The notes under the pieces are model-generated. The model was not told the DNA's origin, did not search any database, and saw only the letters and a list, made by a program, of their open reading frames with translations. This document shows positions 36,288-43,378 of a DNA stretch of 64,000 nucleotides, piece by piece. The DNA comes from Paramesorhizobium leguminum (lineage in GTDB: Bacteria; Pseudomonadota; Alphaproteobacteria; Rhizobiales; Rhizobiaceae): assembly GCF_003217235.1 (NCBI RefSeq), contig NZ_QJTF01000021.1, positions 1 to 64,000 on the forward strand, written 5' to 3'. Position 1 is the first letter of the stretch; each line of letters begins with the position of its first letter. The position numbers were made by a program, and so were the translations under genes.

Positions 36288-36477
36288 TTATCTTTATCTT
36301 CCGCCATCTGTATCCAAGTGTTTCCTCCTATAGAATATTTTTGTTATTTTTCAATCATATGGCATAAGGGTCGCAATTTGGCGTAGACATACCGCTTAAT
36401 TCTATGCGAGTCTATTACCGGCTGAAAAACCGGCTGAATTTTTCATTTTTTGCCGCCAGACTTACAGGAAATGCGCT

Positions 36478-37836
36478 ATGGCCGACATCCGTATCCTCCT
36501 TAACGATAGATCAATCAGTGAGCTGGGACGGCCCATTTCTGGGCAGTACCGCGCCCGTGATACCCAACTTAAAGGATTCCACGTCGTAGTGGGTAAGCGG
36601 ACCAAGGTATTCGTGGTTCAGGGAGACTTGAGGAAGGATGGCAAGCGTGCCGCGTCGATTTCCGTTCGGATCGGAGATGCCGAAGCAATGTCTACGCGTG
36701 AGGCGCGCGCGATCGCTAAGAAATACCTCGCGCAGATATCAAAGGGTGAGCATCCCAATCCGAAACCTACCGAGAACTCTAGGAAAAATGAAGACGAGAC
36801 AATGCCGCGTAACGCGGACGCCTTCCCGAAAGGGGTTACTTTACGTGAAGCATGGGAACGATATCGCGATTCACACCTCGTTCGAAAGGGCCGGAGTGAA
36901 GGAACAATTGAAGGATATAAAGACCACGTCGAACGTCTCTTCAAGGGCTGGCTCGATACATCTTTGCTGGAATTGGCCAACGATCCCGGCCAAATAATCG
37001 CCAAACATGACGAGATTACCACGGAGCATGGTCCATACATTGCCAATGGTAGTATGCGGACCCTGCGCGCCATCTATAATCATGCCCGCAAGGCGCACCG
37101 TCATCTCCCGACTGACAATCCGGCCAGCATGGTTGATTGGAACTCAGAAAAACGTCGAAACACCGCGATGGGATTGGATGATCTGCCCAGTTGGTTTCAG
37201 CAAGTCGCAGCACTGCCAAACCCGATCCGGCGAGAATTCCATCTATTTTCTCTGCTCTCAGGATGCCGCCCGACAGCCTTGATGGAGGCTAAGCCACAGC
37301 ATCTTGACCTGCGTCGCCGCGTATTGCACATCCCACGTCCAAAGGGCGGTGCCGACCGAGCATTCGATATTCCACTATCGCGCCAGATGATTTTGTGCCT
37401 TGCGCGAGCGATCCGCTTTGCGCGTCGCCTCTACCCTTCCGGAGCCCCTGACTGGCTGTTCCCTGCGGATAGCGATAGTGGACATCTAGCTGAACAGAAG
37501 GAGGATCGAGCCATTTTGGCCAAATGGGGTAACGACCTGCGTCAGACGTTTCGAACTCTTGCAACCCCAGCCGGCGTCTCGGAATTCGACGCGCGCTTGT
37601 TGATGAACCATGCCATTCCCGGTGTCAACGCCGGCTATATATCGCGCCACAAACTCCTTGAAAATCATCTTCGGGCTCAGCAGCAATCAATCAGTGATAC
37701 GATATTCGGTGCCCTGGGTGATTTGATCGCGGAGGATAACGCTGTTCGCTTCTGGCTCGGCCGGAATGTTACAAAACACGCAATAGAGGCCGCTAAGCAG
37801 GGAAATGAAAGCAAGGCACCTGGGAACGTCGCATAG
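36478..37836 (+). CDS. int: Tyrosine-type site-specific integrase of the ICE
   Basis: A 452-residue integrase with an N-terminal arm-binding domain (about 1-90, DUF4102-like), a SAM-like core-binding domain (about 120-220) and a C-terminal catalytic domain. Catalytic residues are Arg264 (SGCRPTAL), Lys289 (RPKGG hairpin), Arg355 (NDLRQTFRT), His378 (LLMNHAIPG) and Tyr387 (NAGYISRH). The usual first His of box II is Asn352, a change tolerated in several ICE integrases. It lies about 190 bases from the tRNA-Arg fragment, so it almost certainly recombines at that tRNA. Its 3' end was copied twice downstream. Confidence 0.9.
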   Translation: MADIRILLNDRSISELGRPISGQYRARDTQLKGFHVVVGKRTKVFVVQGDLRKDGKRAASISVRIGDAEAMSTREARAIAKKYLAQISKGEHPNPKPTENSRKNEDETMPRNADAFPKGVTLREAWERYRDSHLVRKGRSEGTIEGYKDHVERLFKGWLDTSLLELANDPGQIIAKHDEITTEHGPYIANGSMRTLRAIYNHARKAHRHLPTDNPASMVDWNSEKRRNTAMGLDDLPSWFQQVAALPNPIRREFHLFSLLSGCRPTALMEAKPQHLDLRRRVLHIPRPKGGADRAFDIPLSRQMILCLARAIRFARRLYPSGAPDWLFPADSDSGHLAEQKEDRAILAKWGNDLRQTFRTLATPAGVSEFDARLLMNHAIPGVNAGYISRHKLLENHLRAQQQSISDTIFGALGDLIAEDNAVRFWLGRNVTKHAIEAAKQGNESKAPGNVA

Positions 37837-38035
37837 AAGATCTCAAGCGACAAGCCAGTTGCCGCTGCCAATTCCGGTAACAAAATGTGAGCGTACAGCA
37901 ACAAATAGTCCATTGTTGTTCACATCGCCTCATGGTTGGCTAGCTGAGGGCGCTTGCAAGGTATACGCTAATAGGGCATTCTGGTGTAGTGCCTATCGGC
38001 ACAATCATGAGCACCTCAATATTTGGAGAAACAAG

Positions 38036-38197
38036 ATGAATTTGCAGATTCTGAAAAAGACCGACCGCGATGCCCGGACTGAAACCAACGTCCGCTCGTC
38101 ACTGGATAAAAACCTGATTCGTGAGTTGACTGCTGAAGAGATGGTACTAATTTCGGGTGGACAGCGTGGCGGCTGTGGTGGCTGTGGGGTACACTAA
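38036..38197 (+). CDS. Putative RiPP precursor 1 (double-glycine leader)
   Basis: A 53-residue precursor: a 42-residue leader ending ELTAEEMVLISGG and an 11-residue core QRGGCGGCGVH with two Cys. GGAGA lies about 6 bases before the ATG. The conserved leader core (ELTxEEMxxISGG) is the double-glycine type cut by C39-peptidase exporters, and a C39 ABC exporter lies in the cluster. Two tandem paralogues share the leader almost completely while the core differs, the usual precursor pattern. The cores are too short and Gly-rich to be ordinary folded bacteriocins. Confidence 0.85.
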   Translation: MNLQILKKTDRDARTETNVRSSLDKNLIRELTAEEMVLISGGQRGGCGGCGVH

Positions 38198-38216
38198 GAA
38201 TTCATTCGATTCCGAT

Positions 38217-38241
38217 CAATGGGCAGCTGAGCTGCCCATTG
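38217..38241 (+). terminator. Near-perfect palindrome after precursor 1
   Basis: CAATGGGCAGCT and AGCTGCCCATTG are separated by one base, giving a long stem 20 bases after the stop. Equivalent stems follow precursors 2 and 3. The U-tract is weak, so it may trim or stabilise the transcript as much as end it. Confidence 0.6.
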
Positions 38242-38404
38242 AGATCAATTTGTAATTTAAAAGATAAGTTCCAGAATAGGTTTTCGGCCCCAACTTTAAA
38301 TTATCGCCTACCGAACGTCTCACAAGTAAGACAGACAATTTACTTAATGATATATAAATCTTTATGTCTGGCTGCTGTTTACAGCGTTCTATACTTTACA
38401 AGCA

Positions 38405-38697
38405 AATGCGTTTTTTTCGCGTTCCTTGTATCCGCCTGTGGCTCTGATGCTGCCCCCCTCGCGGACGGCGAGAGTGGGCATTTAGCTGAGCAGAAAGAGG
38501 ACCGAGCCATTTTGGCGAAATGGGGTAACGACCTGCGTCAGACGTTTCGAACTCTTGCAACCCCTGCCGGCGTCTCGGAGTTCGACGCGTGCTTGCTGAC
38601 GAACCATGCCATTCCCGGTGTCAACGCCGGCTATATTGCGCGACACAAACTCCTTGAAAATCGCCTTCGGGCTCAGCGGCAGTCGGTCAGTCAGTGA
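38405..38697 (+). pseudogene. Copy of integrase 3' end (duplication unit 2)
   Basis: The sequence from SGHLAEQKEDRAILAKWG to the frame end matches integrase residues about 335-403 with high identity, and more diverged similarity reaches back to about 38405. It is joined to an unrelated upstream stretch and lacks the rest of the gene. It is part of the tandem copy that carries precursor 2. Confidence 0.85.
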
Positions 38698-38853
38698 TAC
38701 GAAATGTCAGCGTACAGCAACAAATAGTCCATTGTTGTTCACATCGCCTCATGGTTGGCTCGTTGAAGGCGCTTGCAAGGTATACACTAATCGGGCATTC
38801 TGGTGTAGTGCCATCGGCACAATCATGAGCACCTCAATATTTGGAGAAACAAA

Positions 38854-39021
38854 ATGAATTTGCAGATTCTTAAAAAAACCGACAGCCATACCAGGACTGA
38901 AGCTAACGTCCGCTCGTCACTGGATAAAAACTTGATTCGTGAGTTGACTGCTGAAGAGATGGTCCTAATTTCCGGTGGAAAACGCGGCGGCGGTTGTGGC
39001 TGCGGCGGCGGATATGCTTAA
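38854..39021 (+). CDS. Putative RiPP precursor 2 (double-glycine leader)
   Basis: A 55-residue precursor with the leader MNLQILKKTDSHTRTEANVR...ISGG (42 residues) and a 13-residue core KRGGGCGCGGGYA containing two Cys. The 150 bases upstream match the region before precursor 1 almost base for base, including the GGAGA ribosome site and a GTGCC/GGCAC hairpin. It lies 818 bases downstream of precursor 1 within a duplicated unit. A stem (39041-39065) follows it. Confidence 0.85.
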   Translation: MNLQILKKTDSHTRTEANVRSSLDKNLIRELTAEEMVLISGGKRGGGCGCGGGYA

Positions 39022-39040
39022 GAGTTCATTCGATTCTGAT

Positions 39041-39065
39041 CAATGGGCAGCTTAGCTGCCCATTG
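39041..39065 (+). terminator. Near-perfect palindrome after precursor 2
   Basis: CAATGGGCAGCT and AGCTGCCCATTG around a single base, the same element as after precursor 1 with a different centre base. Its conservation between units suggests function in RNA 3'-end formation. Confidence 0.6.
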
Positions 39066-39269
39066 AGATCGATGTGAAAGTTGACAAGTAAGTTCCAGTA
39101 TATGTCGTCCACCTCAATTCTGGATTGGTACGTCGCCAAATGCCTTACAATTCGGGCGGACAATTTACTCAATGATCTTTGCCGTCCCTCCTAAGCTTTC
39201 GCGTCTCCCTGATGTTTTCACGCATTCTATACTTTACACGCAAAGCGCTTTGGGCATTCCTTGTATCCG

Positions 39270-39380
39270 TCTATGGCTTCCGACCGGCTGTTTCCTGCGG
39301 ACAGCGAGAGGGGGCATGCTGAACAGGAAGGAAGATTTGGGCCTTCTGGCGAAATGGGCAATACGCGATGTTACACCGCC
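39270..39380 (+). pseudogene. Older, degraded copy of integrase 3' segment (unit 3)
   Basis: The bases GACCGGCTGTTTCCTGCGGA, then CAGCGAGAGGGGGCATG and AAATGGGCAATACGCG, align with the integrase stretch encoding DWLFPADSDSGHLAEQ...KWGNDLR but with deletions and frame changes. It lies just before precursor 3 and shows that the third unit arose from the same duplication at an earlier time. Confidence 0.65.
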
Positions 39381-39517
39381 CGGATCAACAATGGAATGTT
39401 GTCTACATGCCTCCAGATAGAAGTTGAAAATCCTTGAGAGGCACACGTTTATAGGGCATACTTGTGACGTGCCAGTAGGCACTATCATAAGCACATCATG
39501 CAATTTGGAGAAATGAA

Positions 39518-39685
39518 ATGAATTTGCAGATTCTCAGAAAGACGGACCGCCATGTTGAAGCCAAGGACAGCGCTTGCTCTTCGTTGGATAAAAACCTAAT
39601 TCGCGAACTAACTCCGGAAGAGATGGTTTTGATCTCCGGCGGCCAGCGCAGTGGCGGCGGCGTGGGCGGCGGCAGACTCGGTTGA
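39518..39685 (+). CDS. Putative RiPP precursor 3 (double-glycine leader)
   Basis: A 55-residue precursor. The leader is more diverged in its first half (MNLQILRKTDRHVEAKDSAC) but the second half, SSLDKNLIRELTPEEMVLIS, is nearly identical. The 13-residue core QRSGGGVGGGRLG has no Cys, so its product would differ chemically from those of copies 1 and 2. GGAGA precedes the ATG; a looser stem (39715-39737) follows. Together the three copies suggest precursor expansion with core diversification. Confidence 0.82.
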   Translation: MNLQILRKTDRHVEAKDSACSSLDKNLIRELTPEEMVLISGGQRSGGGVGGGRLG

Positions 39686-39714
39686 TAGGCAGAGGCTTAT
39701 CCAAGCTTGAGTTG

Positions 39715-39737
39715 ATGGGCAGCTTGATGCTGCCCAT
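39715..39737 (+). terminator. Stem-loop after precursor 3
   Basis: ATGGGCAGC and GCTGCCCAT pair around a five-base loop. It is the third instance of the stem found behind precursors 1 and 2, here with a larger loop. Confidence 0.5.
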
Positions 39738-39932
39738 TGAAATAAAATGCAAAAGCAACAATTCCATATTAGATATTAGACAAAAGTTTCAAAGGCAATT
39801 CACCGATGAGATTACTAGTCACGATCTCTATAGGAGGAGGGTTATTTTTCATATGCGATAACGTCCTCCTGCTAGTTCTCAAAGCACATGGAATGGTGCG
39901 CATATTGTTAGCTTGTAGGTTTAAGAAAGCCG

Positions 39933-41891
39933 ATGCAATACGATAAAGACGTTATTTCGCCAGCTACACGACGTGAAAATTCAGAAGATATCGGCCGGAA
40001 CGCAAGCGCCAATCCGACGATGGGAGATGTTATTGCTCGTCGTTATTCAAGACGCAGCGTGATACGCGGGTCGTTAGCCGTCGCTGCTATCGGCGCAATT
40101 ATCGATCCCTTGGCACTCATTGCACGGAATACCGCGCAGACAAAGGAGGCCTCAAGTTTTGAATTCGAAGAATTGGGAGCTGGGTCTGACGAAACACACC
40201 ATGTCGCAAACGGCTATCGTGCAGATATTTTGTTACGCTGGGGTGATAAAATCTTTCCTGGCTCGCCTAGTTTCAATTCGGCTAGTCAATCTGCAACGGC
40301 TCAAGCAAAACAGTTTGGCTATAACAATGATTTCGTTGGCTTTATTCCAATAGACGGCGCAAATGATCGCGGCCTCTTGGTAGTAAATCATGAATATACA
40401 AATCCTGAACTGATGTTCCCGAATTTCGCCAAGATAGAAAATGGAGAAGTATCGCTGGGACGATATACCAAAGATCTTGTTGACATTGAAATAGCTGCGC
40501 ACGGCGGCACAATAATTGAGATACGCAAAATCAAAAGCAACTGGCATCCCGTTCTAGATAGTTATTATAATCGCAGGATCACAGCGGCAACAGAGATGGA
40601 ACTCTCGGGGCCGGTAGCCGGTCACGATCGAGTTAAGACATACGCTGACCCTTCCGGGAAAAAGGTTTTTGGTACGCTTAATAATTGTGCTGGCGGTCTA
40701 ACGCCATGGGGCACCTATCTGATGGCAGAGGAAAATATCAATGGTTATTTCAACGGTAGACTAGCCGACGGCCACGTGGAATTTCAAAATCATAGTCGTA
40801 TGGGCATACCCGACGCTTGGTACGATTGGGGGAGTTTTTATGATCGCTTTGATGTTTCAAAGGAGCCTCTCGAACCGAACCGGTTTGGCTGGATCGTGGA
40901 AGTTGATCCTTTCGAGCCAACCTCTATACCTAAGAAAAGGACTGCTCTTGGGCGATTTAAACACGAAGGATGTGAAACCGTTGTGAGCCCAAGTGGCCGT
41001 GTCGTGGCCTATTCGGGAGATGACGAAAGATTCGAGTATGTGTATAAATTTGTAAGTAAGGGCGTTTACGATTCAAGCGACCGAATGTCGAACAAAGATC
41101 TCTTAGATGAAGGGACACTCTATGTTGCTAGATTTGACGTGGATGGCACCGTTGATTGGTTGCCACTTGTGTATGGCAGAGGGCCTCTAAAATCCGAGAA
41201 CGGATTTATGAGCCAAGCTGACGTGTTGATTGAAACTCGGCGAGCTGCGGACCTTCTAGGCGCAACAAAAATGGATCGCCCTGAGGATATCGTACCAAAT
41301 CCCGCCACTGGCAAAGTGTATGTTATGCTAACAAACAACACCAGACGGACTGCCGACAATTTGGATGCCGCGAATCCACGTTCCGAAAATGCCTTCGGCC
41401 ACATCATAGAAATCTCTGAGCCAGATGGTGATTTTACATCAAAGACGTCACGCTGGGAAATTTTGCTCAAATGCGGCGACCCGTCGATAGCCCATGTGGG
41501 CGCAACCTTTTCACCGTCAACCAGCGAGAACGGCTGGTTCGGTATGCCGGATAACGGCACCATTGATACAGATGGACGGCTTTGGGTTGCAACCGACGGA
41601 AACAGTAAGGAGAAGACTGGTCGTACTGACGGGTTGTGGGCGGTCGAGACGGAGGGCCCTGAACGAGGCCGTTCAATGTTGTTCTTTCGTGTACCTATAG
41701 GAGCCGAAATGTGCGGCCCGTGCTTTACGCCGGATGGAGAAGCACTATTTCTTTCCGTTCAACACCCAGCCGAAGGCGGTTCATCGACATATGAATATCC
41801 ATCCACTCGCTGGCCTGATTTTGATCCAAATATTCCAGCTCGGCCGGCCGTTGTCGTTGTTACAAAGTTAGGCGGGGGGAAATTAGCTTAG
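39933..41891 (+). CDS. phoX: PhoX-family (DUF839) phosphatase with Tat signal
   Basis: A 652-residue protein of the PhoX/DUF839 family: calcium/iron-dependent periplasmic alkaline phosphatases with a beta-propeller fold. A twin-arginine export signal lies at about residues 36-60 (ARRYSRRSVIRGSLAVAAIG), so it is exported folded. Family segments include LLVVNHEYTNPELMFPNF, LNNCAGGLTPWGTYLMAEEN, KHEGCETVVSPSGRVVAYSG, DRPEDIVPNPATGKVYVML and FTPDGEALFLSVQHPAEG. It lies between the precursors and the exporter genes, but a direct role in peptide maturation is unproven. Confidence 0.88.
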   Translation: MQYDKDVISPATRRENSEDIGRNASANPTMGDVIARRYSRRSVIRGSLAVAAIGAIIDPLALIARNTAQTKEASSFEFEELGAGSDETHHVANGYRADILLRWGDKIFPGSPSFNSASQSATAQAKQFGYNNDFVGFIPIDGANDRGLLVVNHEYTNPELMFPNFAKIENGEVSLGRYTKDLVDIEIAAHGGTIIEIRKIKSNWHPVLDSYYNRRITAATEMELSGPVAGHDRVKTYADPSGKKVFGTLNNCAGGLTPWGTYLMAEENINGYFNGRLADGHVEFQNHSRMGIPDAWYDWGSFYDRFDVSKEPLEPNRFGWIVEVDPFEPTSIPKKRTALGRFKHEGCETVVSPSGRVVAYSGDDERFEYVYKFVSKGVYDSSDRMSNKDLLDEGTLYVARFDVDGTVDWLPLVYGRGPLKSENGFMSQADVLIETRRAADLLGATKMDRPEDIVPNPATGKVYVMLTNNTRRTADNLDAANPRSENAFGHIIEISEPDGDFTSKTSRWEILLKCGDPSIAHVGATFSPSTSENGWFGMPDNGTIDTDGRLWVATDGNSKEKTGRTDGLWAVETEGPERGRSMLFFRVPIGAEMCGPCFTPDGEALFLSVQHPAEGGSSTYEYPSTRWPDFDPNIPARPAVVVVTKLGGGKLA

Positions 41892-41927
41892 GGCTCCATA
41901 TCCGCTCCGCCCGCTCATCAGGCCCGA

Positions 41928-42189
41928 TCAGCGCCACTGGCAGAAGCATCCACTTAGCGCAGTCGGCCGCACGCTCCTACCGAGCTTCTTGCGGCACGAA
42001 TAAATCTGTCGCGAAACAACATCGTGCCGGCGCGTAATATCGGCCACGCCTGAGCCGCTCGCCGCCGCCGCCTTCCAAATTCCGAAGCTTCTCTTCCTCG
42101 CCCCACGCGCGCCGGCGCTCAATCCGCGCCAACATCTCAACCAGTCCAATAAGTCCCCCCTTCACTACGTCAATAAGTCCAAAATTCAA
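41928..42189 (-). pseudogene. Frameshifted remnant of an IS66/IS3-type transposase helper (orfA)
   Basis: Two overlapping leftward frames together restore a TnpA/orfA-like HTH protein: VEMLARIERRRAWGEEEKLR in one frame, then AAAASGSGVADITRRHDV and SRQIYSCRKKLG in the next. The family consensus is RRRWSxEEKLRILEEAxxxG...VARRHGVSxxQIYxWRRKL. The frame change in the middle and the lack of the rest of the element mark it as a dead remnant. The span 41892-42201 holds nothing else. Confidence 0.65.
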
Positions 42190-42201
42190 CCTCCAAATGG
42201 C

Positions 42202-43377
42202 CTAAATGGATGGGAGCACGTCACTTATGTCTGGACCAAAGAATATTCTTAGAGTATCTACATCTATATTATTATGACGCACCGGGAGAATATCTAGTTC
42301 GTTTATTCCAGAGTTAACTAATCCAAACGCTCTTGAAATTTCTTCAGCAAAATCTCTCCAAACTGCATAATTAATTCTTACCTCAACGGGATTTTTACTA
42401 ACTAACGGATATGTTGATCCAACTATCTTATTCACCTCATCAATTACCCCCCGCGTGCGCTCTGTATGCCAAATTTTTTTATTGTACGTCATAAATGATG
42501 TATCAATATATCTAATGTTGCTCTTAACAATACCATAAATATTTAGCGAATTAGGAAAGCTAACGCGAAGATCGGACCGAATGTCTACTTCACCTGCTAA
42601 CCCCATAAGGGAGGATAGTCTCACATAATTGTAGATTAAAGCTAAAAGGTCGGCCGCCCATGCGAGCGATGAATAATCAATCAAAGCGCGCATATCAAAA
42701 TCAGTGGAAATAAACGCCTCTTTTTGATGATCATCCGGATTGAGCACCGACGCAAGAAAGTGCTTGATCATATTAGGCGGTCCTGCGCAAACCTCTTTCT
42801 GGCCAATTAATTTCCCGTGTGAGTCAACATATGCATAGAGAATCTCGGGAGTTTGCACATCTGGCGGATTCGCATCTCCTTGATTGGCAAAAAAGCCAAG
42901 ATCTATAAATCCCTGAGAAAGCTTTGCTGCGACAGCTACTTCCTGGGGAAGCGACTTTGGCAGACCATGCAACTCTGTAAGAAGCCAAGGCTGCGGCGCC
43001 TTATAACCCACATATCCAAGTCTGAGCAAATGACTGATCGAGTCGTTATTCTGCGGAAAAGTTTCTTTCTGTATGAGCGCTGATATATGTGAAAGGTACA
43101 TTTTGACGCTACCCGCATTCTCTGTTAAATACCGAAGAGCGCCAAAATTCATGGGCTTTTCGTGATGATGTCTAGAATCTCGAAAAGGACATATTTTATA
43201 GTCCGCCTGATCGGTCGGGTATAAAATAGATCTCCCTTCTAAGAGCGTTCGACCACCTTCGTCCCGCGCTTCCATGGGCAAGAACGTTCTAAAAACCGGA
43301 TATCCCAAAACAAATGGAATGTGAATTGGATAAGGAATTTGAATATCATTCTCAGACTTGTATTGTTCTTTTGACAT
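42202..43377 (-). CDS. Unknown 391-residue protein in the RiPP exporter operon
   Basis: No family is recognised. It begins MSKEQYKSENDIQIPYPIHI and has no signal peptide or membrane helix. Notable features are a His-rich stretch (CPFRDSRHHHEKPMNFGALR), a central PDVQTPEILYAYVDSHG segment, and helical parts (AWAADLLALIYNYVRLSSLM, then WRDFAEEISRAFGLVNSG). Its start is one base after the stop of the C39 ABC exporter, with GAAGTGAG inside that gene as ribosome site, so it is coupled to adaptor and exporter. It is a prime candidate for a maturation, immunity or leader-binding protein. Confidence 0.7.
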   Translation of the reverse strand: MSKEQYKSENDIQIPYPIHIPFVLGYPVFRTFLPMEARDEGGRTLLEGRSILYPTDQADYKICPFRDSRHHHEKPMNFGALRYLTENAGSVKMYLSHISALIQKETFPQNNDSISHLLRLGYVGYKAPQPWLLTELHGLPKSLPQEVAVAAKLSQGFIDLGFFANQGDANPPDVQTPEILYAYVDSHGKLIGQKEVCAGPPNMIKHFLASVLNPDDHQKEAFISTDFDMRALIDYSSLAWAADLLALIYNYVRLSSLMGLAGEVDIRSDLRVSFPNSLNIYGIVKSNIRYIDTSFMTYNKKIWHTERTRGVIDEVNKIVGSTYPLVSKNPVEVRINYAVWRDFAEEISRAFGLVNSGINELDILPVRHNNIDVDTLRIFFGPDISDVLPSI

Positions 43378-43378
43378 T

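Noticed and set aside
38239-38697. Possible fusion protein of 152 residues
   Set aside because: Its second half is only the duplicated integrase tail and its first half an intergenic sequence, so it is a pseudogene join rather than a gene.
37900-39800. CRISPR-like repeats
   Set aside because: The repeats here are three large gene-carrying units with irregular spacing (818 and 664 bases) and not short direct repeats with spacers; no cas genes present.
42202-43377. HopA1-like lyase (class V lanthipeptide partner of APH-like kinases)
   Set aside because: Considered because APH-like kinase and HopA1 proteins co-occur, but no HopA1 motifs could be recognised and the cores lack Ser/Thr-Cys pairs for lanthionines.
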